Part shown: in pieces, positions 48,463 to 60,057 of the stretch
Numbering within the stretch: the first letter of the stretch is position 1
Layout: each line of letters opens with the position of its first letter
Source of the DNA: Stachybotrys elegans
Lineage: Eukaryota; Ascomycota; Sordariomycetes; Hypocreales; Stachybotryaceae
Direction of reading: 5' to 3'
DNA: 64,000 nucleotides
Assembly (NCBI GenBank): GCA_020746835.1
Contig: JAGPNK010000019.1
Span: 1 to 64,000, forward strand
Notes under the pieces: generated by a model
What the model was told of the DNA's origin: nothing
Databases searched by the model: none
What the model saw: only the letters and a program-made list of their open reading frames with translations
Position numbers and translations under genes: made by a program

Positions 48463-50493
48463 ATGGTCAAACCAGACTCTCTTCTGGCTCTTGCCATCTC
48501 CTTTTCCGTCTCCCCTCTAGCTCATGCCTTCTCAACTCAAATCAAGTACACCCTCGACAATATCCGTCCCCTGACCGATCCTTCTTCCGGCAACGTCAAA
48601 TGCTGCCCAGAAGGGACAGAATTTGACGGCAAGGATTGTGTTTTGGCCGTTCCCCAATGTCCTGACGGTTTCATTCGCAAGGAGGACAAATGTGTTTCCA
48701 AGTCGAAACCTACTTGTCCGACTGGCAGTGAACTCGACGGAAGCGTCTGTATTACAACCGCGCTTCCCATCTGCCCCCCTCCTACTGTCTTGAAGGGTCG
48801 AACCTGTGTGACAGGACCACCGACCTGCCCGCCTGGTCTGAAACATGAGGGCAATGTCTGCCAGTCCAAGCAGCCCCCTACATGCCCAGACACCTACGTT
48901 TTCAACGGAAAACTCTGTACCAGTTCCAAGCCTCCGCAGTGTCCTGACGGCTTGACCTTCTGCGACGGAGACTGCATCAGTGTCGCGACCCCTATCTGCC
49001 CTGCTGGAAGCGAGTTTCACAATGTCCTCAAGACGTGCGCCTCGGTCACCACCCCTAGTTGTGAAGATGGAAGCTACCCGAAGGGCGGTGAGTGCGTGTC
49101 TGAGAACAAGCCTGCTTGCCCGAAGGGTAGCACCTTCAACCCCCATACCGGCCAGTGCACTTCAATCGAGAAGCCTGCTTGCCCACCCGGGTCTCAGCTG
49201 GATCTAGTCAGCAATAAATGTGTCTTCGAGGACGAGGCCACTTGCCCTCCGGGAAGCAATATATCCATTGACTTCACCTCTGACACCGCTCGCTGCTGCC
49301 CCTTTGGCATGGCATGGGACGGCAGTATGTGCGTTTTCGAGGTCGACCCAGGCAAGGGGTGCGCTCCTGGCTACATTCAGGTGGGCAAATACTGTCAGAC
49401 CCAGTCGATCAAAGTTCCTGAATGCCCGCCTGGTTCAAGGCTTGATGGCAGCCGCTGTGTATCGAAGGAACTCCCTGGATGTCCTCCTGGCCACACATTG
49501 GAGGGCGCTGTCTGCATCACCTTTGAGAAGCCAGAATGTCCCCCTGGCCTGGTATTCTCGGGTCAGCACTGCGTTTCCACCGTCGAGATTCTCTGCCCGC
49601 CTGGTACGCGCTTCGAGGGTGGGTTCTGTTTGAGCATCTTGCCGCCCGCATGCGAGGACGGCTTTATCTTCGACGGCAAGAACTGCAAGTCGACTGTCTA
49701 CAAGCCCCAGTGCACCGAGGAAGGCGGTATTTTTGATGGCGAGGAATGCATTACCCCCCATACTCCCATCTGCCCTGATGATATGGCCTTCGACGGCACC
49801 CGTTGTGTCTCAACCGTTATTCCAGAGTGCCCTAAGGGGGCCGTCCCTAACGGCAACGGTGACTGTGTCACTACTTCCCCACCCGTTTGCCAGCCCGGCT
49901 CAACCCTAGTTGCCGGTGGCTGTGTCGTCGGTATCCCTACCTGCGGTAAGGGTACCTTTCTCGTTGGCGAGGAGTGCGTTAGCCTCAAGAACCCAGAGTG
50001 TCCTGCCAACCATAAGTGGACCAACGGCCGCTGCATACAGTTGGTTACCCTTGAGTGTAGCCCTGGCTATATTCCCTTGAACGGTGTATGCATCTCCGAC
50101 GTTAAGCCCGAGTGCCCTCCTGGTACTACCTTCGATGGCAAGGACTGTATTGGATCTGAGCCTCTTTGCGATGAAGGCCTGATCTTTGATGGCGAGGAGT
50201 GCGCCCACCCTGCCCCGCCTGAGTGTCCTCCTTTGATGAAATTCAACGGCAAGAAGTGTGTCGCTGAGAAGTCTCCTGAGTGTGAGCCCGGTACAGCCTT
50301 CAACAACCAGACTAAGGAATGCGTCGCCATCTCGCCCCCAGAATGTCCCCCAGGTCAGGTCGTCAATGGCAATCACTGCGCCTTGGCCTCGGGTGATTGC
50401 ATGAGCTTCGAGTATTGCCCTCCAACTGGCACGCCGCAGTGTGGTGATGGCGCCAAGTTTGATCTCTTCACTGGTATGTGCGCGGATTGGTAG
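48463..50493 (+). CDS. Secreted oocyst-wall-like cysteine-repeat protein
   Basis: 676 residues in a single exon. Signal peptide LALAISFSVSPLAHAFS, a short unique segment, then about 30 tandem units of 17-25 residues, consensus C-P-P-G-x3-F-D-G-x2-C-V-x5-P-x (for example ECPPGTTFDGKDC, ECPPGSRLDGSRC, LCDEGLIFDGEEC). Each unit has two cysteines, giving more than 60, and two units carry a Cys-Cys pair (KCCPEGTEFDGKDC, RCCPFGMAWDG). The pattern resembles the repeats of apicomplexan oocyst wall proteins, and fungal proteins of this look are known from genome annotation. Such proteins polymerise through disulfides into tough walls; a spore-wall or surface role here is inference. Unit sequences are diverged from each other at both DNA and protein level, so the array is old rather than recently expanded. 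Confidence 0.88.
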   Translation: MVKPDSLLALAISFSVSPLAHAFSTQIKYTLDNIRPLTDPSSGNVKCCPEGTEFDGKDCVLAVPQCPDGFIRKEDKCVSKSKPTCPTGSELDGSVCITTALPICPPPTVLKGRTCVTGPPTCPPGLKHEGNVCQSKQPPTCPDTYVFNGKLCTSSKPPQCPDGLTFCDGDCISVATPICPAGSEFHNVLKTCASVTTPSCEDGSYPKGGECVSENKPACPKGSTFNPHTGQCTSIEKPACPPGSQLDLVSNKCVFEDEATCPPGSNISIDFTSDTARCCPFGMAWDGSMCVFEVDPGKGCAPGYIQVGKYCQTQSIKVPECPPGSRLDGSRCVSKELPGCPPGHTLEGAVCITFEKPECPPGLVFSGQHCVSTVEILCPPGTRFEGGFCLSILPPACEDGFIFDGKNCKSTVYKPQCTEEGGIFDGEECITPHTPICPDDMAFDGTRCVSTVIPECPKGAVPNGNGDCVTTSPPVCQPGSTLVAGGCVVGIPTCGKGTFLVGEECVSLKNPECPANHKWTNGRCIQLVTLECSPGYIPLNGVCISDVKPECPPGTTFDGKDCIGSEPLCDEGLIFDGEECAHPAPPECPPLMKFNGKKCVAEKSPECEPGTAFNNQTKECVAISPPECPPGQVVNGNHCALASGDCMSFEYCPPTGTPQCGDGAKFDLFTGMCADW

Positions 50494-51050
50494 TCAAGTA
50501 TGCCTGTGAAGGGGCCGACGCGACTGCATCTGCAGATGGAGTTTCTTGTATTACGACCCTGGTGGCGGCTGAGCCTGACACAGGCTCTTACGCGCAGTGC
50601 TCTATAATACGGAATGGCATATACTATGAGATCAGAATGTAGATTACAGTACATAGCCTTGATCAATATCTATTAATTTAGCAAGAGAGCACCCGAAGTG
50701 GTATCAAGTGCCCTTAACGTAGTTTCCCGCGACAGCAATGAAAATATCCTCGCAAAGGTCGGAGGCTCTCCCTAATCAGTTTATATGGCACGACATCACC
50801 CCTAAAAGAGCCTACCATCCTGGCCATCAAGGACTTACATGGTTAGAAGTGCAAGGACTTAGCACAATCTTGTCGCCATTCTCTTATACAAGACATGCAC
50901 TCGGGGGCATGTCTAGAGGCACCACAAAGCAAACGAAATAATTTGTACACTTCCCTCTATGCAGTATCTAGTGTAATGGTCTCTCTAACCGCACAGCCCC
51001 TATTCGAATCCGGGAGACTGTAAAATTCGTTCCCCGCCAGCAAATCTGTG
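50494..51050. other. Intergenic between convergent genes
   Basis: 550 bp. A tRNA-like B-box word (TTCGAATCC) occurs at 51003 without a cloverleaf. No gene seen. Confidence 0.4.
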
Positions 51051-51785
51051 TCATGAGGCTTTCGGGGCCCCAATAGCAAAGCCATGCAGTGTGACGGGTT
51101 GGCCGAGGCGGTGTAGTTGGGTATCAGGCTCAGTCCATGTCATGAATCGTCTAAATCCTAATTTCGCCAACAGCCCCTGGCTGCCAACGTTGCCATCGTC
51201 CGTCAAGGCGAAAACCTGTTCGTGCGTGTTCTCAACCCCTCCACAACTCTGCGGATGCACCGAGATTGTGGCGGTGCTACGTGGAAGCTCCCACCAGGCC
51301 TGGAGCATTGCCTGGACGAACTCGAATGCATAGCCCTGTCTCCTGAACAATCTACGTCAGCGCTGTTGAGTTGAAGGGGAACGATAGGCATGGGGTATGT
51401 ACCAGACTTCCTTACTAAATTTGTAACCGATTTCTGGCCAACCGCATGATGACGAGGCAAGAGAGTGAATTCCACCTTCACCAACCAACTCCCCGGTTGT
51501 TAGGAGAAAGGCCCCGAACAAGAAGGTCTTCTCGTCATTCGGAGCAAGAAAATACTGGAGTGCCTCCTCCGTCTCTCCCATATCTTTATCGGGTACTCCT
51601 CTGGCGGTTCCCATCATGACCTCTGGTTGCGAACGGAGTGCATGTAGCCCTTGAAGGTCCTCTTGGCAAAGCGGACGTAATAATAGCCTGCTTGTTCGTA
51701 TTTCCCCACGCATTGAGTTGGGGGGCAAGGGCAGCGCAGGTAGAGTGGTGGTGACCACGACGCGGGCTTCTTGGTGTCCCGTCAT
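51051..51785 (-). CDS. GNAT-family N-acetyltransferase
   Basis: 224 residues, exons 51785-51403 and 51342-51051 (60-nt intron with CGCTGAC branch site). RimJ/RimL-like layout: IRTSRLLLRPLCQEDLQGLH at the N-terminus, EEALQYFLAPNDEKTFLFGA, GELVGEGGIHSL, EIGYKFSKEVWRQGYAFEFV (acetyl-CoA-binding turn, in place of the R/QxxGxG/A form), and the late NVGSQGLLAKLGFRRF strand-helix. Probably acetylates a small molecule or protein N-terminus in the cytosol; substrate unknown. A second ATG at 51713, just before GEIRTSRLLL, is a likely alternative start because the first 24 residues look unlike the family. Confidence 0.88.
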
Positions 51786-52274
51786 CTTATGAGATCGATA
51801 ACGTACTTTCGCTTGAGGGGGCGAGGTTGAATGCAGCGCAGTGAACGATTAATGTTTCAGCCAAGAGCGATATTTTTATAAACCGTGTGAGTCGGCCTGA
51901 CTCATCCGGTAATCGTCGGCCCAATTATTATAATTATTATGGGTTTTGTTCATGGTCTTGGCAATTTGAGGTTAGTCTGGTGAGGATGTTGCCCACTCAT
52001 AGTTCTTGTGATACCTGTGCGCACCTTTCACCCTTTTAACTACACCTTGGCATTCTTAGTTTTCTTCGAAGTCGAAATATTATGTTGCCAAGTTGTCTGT
52101 CTAACAATTCTGATTGGTGAATCTCAGTGGTAGCCCTCAAATTATGCGAGTCATGAAATGTATATACAGGGGAAACCTTTGACATGCCAGGATGAAAACC
52201 CCCTTAGTTGACCATGACCACAAATTATTTGAGGCTATTAGATCCCGTTGCAACCCTTCATGCTGCCACCTAAT
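51786..52274. other. Intergenic, no gene seen
   Basis: 490 bp, AT-rich, upstream of the acetyltransferase and downstream of the hydrolase gene. Confidence 0.4.
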
Positions 52275-53198
52275 CTACCATGGGATAGACCTCTGGCCCT
52301 CCTGAACGACTCCAAAGTCAACAGCATAGCCGTGCGAGCGAGCAAGCATATCAGCACTGGGAACCACGGATGCAATGAGAGTCCATGCGGTCTCGCCCGT
52401 GGGTGGGGTGCGCCAGTCTCGCATCAGCTCGCCGAAGACTGCAAAAGGCGAAAGAATCTGTACACCAGCATCGCGCATTCTCGCATTGGCATCCTCGCGG
52501 ATACTCGCCGACGTTGTTCCTGACGCATCAGAGTTGGCAAAAACGCTGTACCCGGCCTCAACCATCGAGAGGGCTGCAAAGGTAGTGCCTGCGTTGACCC
52601 GTAAGTAACCTTCACACAACTTACCCCATGGAGGGTAGACGACACAAAATAGGCAGAGGGCTCTTACAAGCATCGGTAGCAATGCCGCCTACAATAATCT
52701 GGCTTCTGTTGAGGGCGGCAAGAGCCTCGACGAATTCTGGGTTGTCCATGGCGTTTACTTCGCCTCCACGCTGAATCAGGGGGGCATCTGGGAACATGTC
52801 CAGGATTTCCCTCGGAATTGGTCCGTTGGGGCCTTTTCATATTAGCACATTGTCATCAAACTAGTGTACCTTCACACGGTAAAGATGCGGACATACCAAG
52901 CTGAGCCGAGGTAGTCAAAATGACAGGCAGCTCAAAAGCGGCAGCCATGCGAGCATGGTTGTACATTTGCTCCCGGAAGTAGCTCTTCTCGAAGTCGGTC
53001 ACAAGGGAAAAGAGCCCAACTTGGTGGTCAATGATAGCAACAGCCTGTATGGTTTGTTAACAACTTGATCAAGCAGATGGCAGGCTTCCGTTCACTCACA
53101 GCCTTCTCTCTGTCCAGCCTTTCATATTTGAAGGCCTCGGCCGCAGCAAACATGGACAGAAAGGCAGTGGCCAACATCGGAACGGATAGGACCTTCAT
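52275..53198 (-). CDS. YcaC-like isochorismatase-family hydrolase, secreted
   Basis: 241 residues, exons 53198-53100, 53044-52897, 52832-52668, 52588-52275 (introns 55, 64, 79 nt). An N-terminal signal-like segment (SVPMLATAFLSMFAAAEAF) precedes the isochorismatase-like fold: AIIDHQVGLFSLV with the catalytic aspartate, LPVILTTSAQLGPNGP, FPDAPLIQRGGEVNAMDN, IIVGGIATDACTTFAAL with the nucleophile cysteine, and SVFANSDASGTTSASIRE. This order matches the YcaC subgroup, whose substrate is unsettled. The lysine of the D-K-C triad cannot be placed with certainty by eye. The cysteine codon is split by an intron. Secretion is unusual for the family. Confidence 0.88.
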
Positions 53199-54627
53199 CT
53201 TTGATAAAGTCGAGGTGTTAGGTTTGCTGAAAACTGCGGCGGTTCTCGATGTCTATCTCCTTGAGCGATGGTGATGCTGGTGAATTTCTTCCATCTTTGG
53301 GCGATAAACAGGTCAATAAATACTTTAACAAACCATGTAAGGCATTCAGGACCCGGGGTCTAACAGTGTATGCCTGAAGTCACGATGAGACAAGACTCAC
53401 CCAAAGAGGGTAGAATGCTGCGACATCATGGTCCCAGTCACAGTTGCCCCCTTGATACTCGCCGCTCGTCGGCGAGAAGTGGATACAATTGATCGATATG
53501 ACTGGCCATTCGCGTGAATTCCAAACAGCAGCGCTGTGGCGATAGTAATATTACGTTTAGGCAAAAGCTGATAGATTGATTTGTCAATGCTTGGTAAGAG
53601 AGTAAATACCAACCAAGCTTTACTGTAAAATCATATGGTGTGTTCATGCATATGCACCAACCTATCACCGGAACACTGAGTCTTTCAAAAGAACTACCCA
53701 ATACTCCCGTACATGATTTGCTCAAGGTAATCACTGTTTTCAGTACTGTCAAGCCATGGTGTAGCTCCTTGCGGCCTATAATAGACCATTCTAGAAGACA
53801 AGTTCCTTTCTTGCTTCTGTAATGTTGAACTGAGAAACAGGCGAGGTTACATCATAACCACTGAGAAGCGCAAGACTGTAGGGGGTGGCAGTGCACAATG
53901 TAAGCGCAGACGCCAAGACAAACAATTTCTTTGGCCAGGCCAATACGGATTTACGGTACGGCGCAGGATGACGGTGACCACACGTAACAGATGGTCAGGT
54001 TAATTACCGAGTCCTTGCAAGGGGACCTTCATACCACTCAATAGGCAAACTGCCCATCCCATTACCAACAAGACTGGAGGCCTTACCCATGCAGTCGGGA
54101 ATTTGCCACAGCGAGCCCACCGAGCGCACGATATTACCTATTCGGATCTTGAGGCTACTCGGGTCACAGACAGGGTTGTGGTCCAATTAAATGCAAGAAG
54201 AAAAGCGACATTGATCTTCGAGTAAATTAACGGTAAACGAAGTACCTGCGTTATTTCCAACAGAGCACCACACGATTACATCCCCTATAAACTTCTATAA
54301 ATCCGAGTGTAGATGTAGATAGCTGTATACTACTAACCAGAGATCCCATGGGTACAATACCCTCAAAGGAGCCTTATCAGAGTCAAGGATATGGATGTAT
54401 CAGGGAACAGCCTCACGATTTGCAGTGGCTTAGACTTGGGGCACGACCAAATGCAATCTCCTTTGCGAGGCGAGAACAGGGCCACGGGAGATCATTTTCT
54501 TGCCCGTAACGTTATAAACGACTATAACTACCATTCAAGGGAATGGCGATATGGGAAAGTCGTTCATTCCTGAGTTTCATAACTATTATTTCCGTCCTTG
54601 AGCTTTTGAAGCTACCATTCACTCATT
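53199..54627. other. Intergenic, no gene seen
   Basis: 1.4-kb divergent upstream region of the hydrolase (-) and tannase-like gene (+). Short frames only. Confidence 0.4.
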
Positions 54628-56337
54628 ATGATCGTCTCACCTGCTGCACTTTGCGTGCCGTCGACCTTTGATGCCCTGTCCATACCGGCAGCGAGAGTTG
54701 TAGCCGTCAATGCTGCGGTCGTTGCCAACTTCTCCGCCGAATCGCCCGAATGGCTCCGATTTTCCCAGCCTTCTCAAAGCCTGGTCAATGCAAACTTTTG
54801 CAATGTCACCATTACATACACCCATCCAGGCCAAGGTGATAATGTCAGCGTAGAGACATGGCTACCCCTGGATGGGTGGAACCAAAGGCTTCAATCAGCA
54901 GGTGGCGGCGGATACGGAGCAGGGCGGTTTGACGGGGTGTACGGAGCTATGTACGGAGCCCTCGCCGATGGTTATGCTACCTCGTCAACAGATGCGGGAC
55001 TCTTGCCCACTCCAGATCCCTCTGGCTGGGCTCACGTCAGCCCTGGGAACATCAATTGGTACAATCTGCAAAATTTGGCTTCCGTCTCGCTGGGGGAGTT
55101 GGTACGTGTTTCTATACTTTGTCGATAGCCCATCCTCCTGAAGCGAATGTACTCGACTAACTCCTCGGTAAACTAGGCAACCGTTTCGAAATATGTCATT
55201 AGCAGGTTCTATGGAAAGAACCCGGAATATTCCTACTTTAATGGTTGCTCTCAAGGCGGGAGACAAGGCCTCGAATTAGCCCAGCGTTACCCTGATGCCT
55301 ACGACGGTATAATGGCTGGTGCGCCAGGAATCCGCCTGCCAGAAGCCTCACCTGCCCTGCTATGGGCACAGCAGCTCATGAGGGAGGCAGGCGAATACCC
55401 TTTTCCATGTGAGCTTGACACCGTCGTGCAGGCCGCTATTGACTTTTGCGATCCGCTCGACGGAGTGGTCGATGGCATTGTGGGCGAGCCATACATGTGC
55501 CTCGAACAGTTCGATGCAAGCACACTGATTGGAAGAGAAATAACGTGTGCGCAGACAAACTCCACCATGACCATCAGTGCCACAGCTGTTCAGGTGGTTA
55601 CGGGGACCTGGCAAGGGCCTTCGACTCTGGATGGACGGCAGCTATTCCCAGGTCCGTTGCCTGGTGCTGACTTGACAGGCAACCTTCCATATTCTGTGGC
55701 ACCCGGACCTGCTTTGACACTTTGCACCGAAGAAGGTTGCATGGGCCTTGACAACGTTCCGGCGCAGCAATGGGTCCAACTCTGGGTCTCTAGGCTTGAG
55801 ACAGTGGACTTCGACAATCTGTCACGTGAGGAATTTCTAAGGCTTCTACACCAAAGTCGACAATGGTTCGGCTCAGTGTTTAATACAAATGATCCGGATA
55901 TTTCTCCTTTTCAAAAGGCCGGGGGGAAACTCATCACGTTCATAGGACTGGTAAGTAGCCAGCCCTCCTCTGGCAGCCATTGAATATGCAAACACGCTAA
56001 TGCTTGTAAGGCTGACAATGCAATCCTGCCAACACCTCTCGAGCAGTACTACCAGTCGGTTTCGGATGTCGTCTCCGATGTTGACGGTTTCTTTCGATAC
56101 TTTGAGGTACCTGGCCTGGGCCATTGCGCAGGGGGGCCTGGTTCGCTCCCGATTCACCTTTTCGAGGGTTTGCGAGCTTGGGTTGAGAATGGAACTGCTC
56201 CTGAGCACTCACCAGTTACCATCACGAACTTGGAGGGAGGAATCGAAGAGCGCATCATTTGCCCCTATCCTCAAAAGCCAACATTCAACGAGAGCTGTGC
56301 TGAGACAGGCAGCAGGGAGTGCTGGACGTGCAGCTAA
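54628..56337 (+). CDS. Tannase/feruloyl esterase-family protein
   Basis: 524-residue alpha/beta hydrolase of the tannase family, which cleaves gallate or hydroxycinnamate esters of plant material. Exons 54628-55101, 55177-55950, 56011-56337. Family features: WNQRLQSAGGGGYGAG (oxyanion region), ATSSTDAG, the nucleophile elbow NGCSQGGRQGLELAQRYP, DAYDGIMAGAPG, DPLDGVVDGIVGEP (calcium-binding lid), and the C-terminal histidine in VPGLGHCAGGPG. Paired cysteines around the serine and histidine (GCS and GHC) fit the disulfide that joins the triad in this family. Only a weak hydrophobic start is visible before CVPSTFDAL, so the true N-terminus with its signal peptide may lie in an unrecognised upstream exon. 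Confidence 0.9.
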
Positions 56338-56641
56338 ACGCTCCCATTGTATCAGTAATTTCTACGGGTGATAGATATGCCAATATCATAACCCTGACAT
56401 GTCAATATCAGTTGAAGTTAAGAGGATGGAGGACAAACCCTTCATCTCTAGAAGAGTATGGCCGTATTCACAGAAATTGATCATCCAGTATCACCAAAAT
56501 AAGCTGTCACTGGGACAATTTTAAATTCTCGTGATACATTGCATCGAACCATTTTCTGGATCTGACGAAGTTCACGTAATCGTACTCATTATGCTCTTCT
56601 ATCTCAAAAGGGTTGATGGATAATTCGTCCGAGTAGCTAAT
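56338..56641. other. Intergenic between convergent genes
   Basis: About 300 bp of 3' flank. Nothing seen. Confidence 0.4.
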
Positions 56642-58304
56642 CTACCTTTTACAAAAAGCTTGGGAAAACTGAAGCAAAGGGCCAAGATATGACTCAGGAA
56701 CTGTTGTTTGAAGTCAGTAACACAAGGAAAAAGAACCACGAGGAGCTTCTGAGACTTACCAACAATCCCATCTTGGAAACTGCCGCAGAGCTCAGGCCAG
56801 TTGGGGTCATTGTCGCAGTTCGTGAATTGTGGGTTTTCGCGCGACTGACTGGTGGAGTCAAAGTAGTTCCATTCGCAAAAGCCGTGAGTTGTCTGCGCAT
56901 GAAGATCCTGATTAGATTGAGGATAGTAAAGTGAAGGTTCAAACATACCAAGCAGGAGATGCCGAGAGTTGCTCGATCGAAGGTTGGGGTTTGGCCCTGG
57001 CAATCCTCGACCTTGAAAAGTTCGTCCATGGTTGCCCAACCGTTGTCAATTATGGTGACCAAGAGGTCGATTTGGGTGTTGGATCTGTCATTTGGATTAT
57101 GCAGAGCATAGGTGTTGCCTGCGGCTTCATCCACAAACCACTGGTTACATGTGCGGACCTCTGACAGAGAGTCACAGGAGATCTGGCCTGTTTCAGCGGC
57201 AACTGTGAGGGCACTAACTCCGGTGCTGCGGGAAGACACAAGACCATTGGCCTTCAGGGCGGAAGATAGGACGAAAAGCTGCAGGCTGCGATAAAGCTCA
57301 CTTGACTGAATGGTAAGTGACGTGGTGATGCGCTGCGAAAAGCCGCCGTCACCACATGCCTGCATGAAGATTTCATGGTTGCGCTGCACCTCTTGAACCA
57401 TGGCAAGCAGGTTGTTTTGGTAATCCTCCACAAGTCCGGCAAGGGATGCCCCGATCTGCCCAAGCTGGACGAAACGTTGATTCGAGGTCTGCGAAACGAG
57501 CGTGTCTCCGAGGCCTTCGGCAAATCCAAGGGCTGCGGTTAAGCCACTGTGGATGAGGCCAACAGCGGTGGAAGCGCCGCCTGGTATGAAGCCTGAAAAA
57601 AGGCTGGCAACATTGAGAGTTGTTCCAAAGATGTTCATGAGAGCGCTCGTTTCTGCCTGAACATCAACAGGTGGTGCGACCGCTGCAACGATTTGGTCAA
57701 CAGTCTGACCAGCAAGACCGATTCCATTACTCAGAGCTGTCGAGTATTGGTTGAAGAATTGATAGACCGCGTAAATATTCCAGAGAGCCTGGTGGGAGAA
57801 ATCATAAGGCAAGGAGTGGCAGAGGAAGAATATGTTGTATCACTTACGTAGAAATGTTGTTGGCTCTCGTATTCATCGGGGTTGTTGGTTGCAAATGGAG
57901 GGCACGTAGAGCTGGTGATGAGATCGCAAGTCAAACCGGTGAAGCCCTATAGGTTTGTCAGAATGTGTGTCTCGGTGTGCCTATGTTCCCCAACTTACGT
58001 TGAATTGCAAGAAAGCCTGAGCAAACCCAAGATTGGCGCAGTCGGCTGCAGCACAGTTGGTAGCGACCCAATCGGTAATAAACGTATTCATGTCAACTAA
58101 GATCGTGTCAGCATTGTTCTGTGTTGGTTTTAGTTTCCAGCTAAAAGACTTACGCGCAGCCCAGCATTCTGCCTTCAAGCCCGTGGAAGAATTGGGGGCA
58201 CAGTCGACGTCTTGCCGGCGATCGAGGCCAGGTTTGGTAGATGGGGCCGCGAATACGCTTGCAATGAGCGGCGCCGCCGCAAGAAGAGAGAAAGTTAAAG
58301 TCAT
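56642..58304 (-). CDS. Secreted protein of unknown family
   Basis: 483 residues, five exons: 58304-57999, 57946-57848, 57788-56949, 56907-56760, 56700-56642. Signal peptide LTFSLLAAAPLIASVFAAP, then a possible Kex2 site (DRRQ). The N-terminal third is cysteine-rich (CAPNSSTGLKAECW, TNCAAADCANLG, LTCDLITSSTCPPF). The middle is a long alpha-helical region with an unusually hydrophobic, glycine-rich segment (NIFGTTLNVASLFSGFIPGG, then HSGLTAALGFAEGL) that could be a buried or membrane-active hairpin. The end has further cysteines (CEWNYF, NCDNDPNWPELCG) and FCKR. One intron is only 41 nt. I do not recognise a family, and no function is claimed. Exon joins rest on clean GT...AG signals and continuous cysteine-rich sequence. 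Confidence 0.8.
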
Positions 58305-60057
58305 TCTGGATCGAATCGGCCGTGAAACGACGAACACAAGCTGAAGGCAATCGTCGGATCCTCCCAAGGAAAAAGAAGAAAAGGAGAAGAGGAGCGACTA
58401 GCGCTGTGAAAAGAAGGGAATGAGAGATTGAAAATGGTGGGGAGAGGCCTAGCACTATCCGAGAGACAAGAGATGGGCACCACAGGTATATAAGATCGAC
58501 AAAAGTATAAACATGGTTCACTTGACGTGTCTAAAGATCATCCCCGCGGTGCATGTTCATGACACATTGGATCGGGCCAGCATCCATCCGACAAGACGCG
58601 CTGCAAGGCGTGCCGTCTTGGCGGAACCCTTACATCTCAGCTCGCTGAAGAGCTAGGTCCTCGCCATTGATACTTTAACCTTGTTAGGACAATCCAAGAT
58701 CTTGGCCGGCCGGGAATTGTGTCATCTCTGGCAGATCAACATGGCGAACAGGGAAATCAGATGATGCGAACGGAACTTGCCGATTGCCAAGAAACTATCC
58801 CTAAAAATGGGACAGAGTATGCATGGGGTAAATGATCTCCACTAACAGAGGCACACAGGACGACGTACGCATTGTTGGCTGTCAAAATCACTGTGTCTGC
58901 TACTACGTGGTACTCGGATCGCCCCCAATGCGCGTTATCCAGAAAAAAATAATGGGAAATTGGAGGAGCTCGGTGGTGAGTTATAGAATGGATGAACTTC
59001 AAGTCGCATAGCCGAAATGTTTTCCTACTTTCGAGCATCAAACAATTGGGATGGGTGACTTTCGGCTATTGCCGAATGCATGACAATAGACTGAAACTTA
59101 AGACAATGCTTCAAACGCACCAGGGGCATTAAATCGACCCCATCGTTTCACTGCCTCAGGACCAACTTAAAGACCAAGATATGCACCCGGAGTAGCCGGT
59201 CATCAAATTTTCTGTGAGCAGTGCGGGTGTGCCGAGCATTAGACACGAATGTATTGCCAACTCTGTCTTATCGTCGATTGTCCATATTCCAGGCCCACCC
59301 ATCGCCGATAACCTTGAATTTCCCGTTCACTTAGCGTTCGCCCGCTTTCACCCATTGATCCTTCATCCTAGTCATCTCGGATAGGGCTTGGGCTCTCGAA
59401 GAGGCTTTTCTTGCTTGGATGTTGAGATGATGCAAGGGTTGATGGGAGGAGGAGAGGTACGATTTATCCGACGTCTTACAAAAATTCGGTGCGAATATTA
59501 CATAATGCTACGCGTGCGCGTTGGTACTTCCATCTAGGAATTGTTTGAACTGCATATTCTAACTCGGTGTGAATGCAACATAAAAATGGTTTGCATTAAA
59601 GGCATGGGAGCCCAAGGGAGATCTCGCAAATCAATTGTGATGTAGGGTAGGCAGCAGTAGTGTAGCGCCCCCAACGTGCTGTGAAGCAATGACTCGCGAT
59701 ACGCTTGGCATAATACCGAGGAAATATTTGAACCCTGCGAGTAAATGCCTAGCATCTCCATGGAACAATGTGCAATGCAGGTACCGCGTTATCTCACTGG
59801 ATTTTGTGGGAGCGAGCGTGATGGATGACAGACAATGGAAGCTTGATCATGCCAGAATGAGACTTCCGCTGACCGTTGGAGTGTCTTGAGTCCTTCGATT
59901 CCACGGGGGATCATTCAGCCGCGACCGAAGCGCGGTGTGGCGCACACTATTGCTCTTGCCTCCTAGCCTTTACTTATGCCCCTTTCTGGAGAGACAAGAC
60001 CGAGAGACACAAATCTTCATAGCGCACATGCTACAGAAAGGTTTATAGAAGACAACA
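58305..60057. other. Intergenic, no gene seen
   Basis: 1.75-kb divergent upstream region. A TATATA word at 58487-58492 may serve the minus-strand gene. No coding frame of note. Confidence 0.4.

Noticed and set aside
48532..50376. Several long minus-strand frames (up to 204 codons)
   Set aside because: Antisense shadows of the cysteine-repeat gene; they repeat periodically because the sense units repeat.
50961..51020. tRNA-like sequence with A-box-like GTGTAATGG and B-box-like TTCGAATCC
   Set aside because: T-arm has only three pairs, no anticodon arm can be drawn and the spacing is too short for a tRNA.
58096..58155. Possible 35-nt intron (GTAAGT...CACAG) in the first exon of the unknown secreted protein
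   Set aside because: Removing it shifts the frame into a stop; the continuous frame keeps the protein open and reaches the next clean donor.
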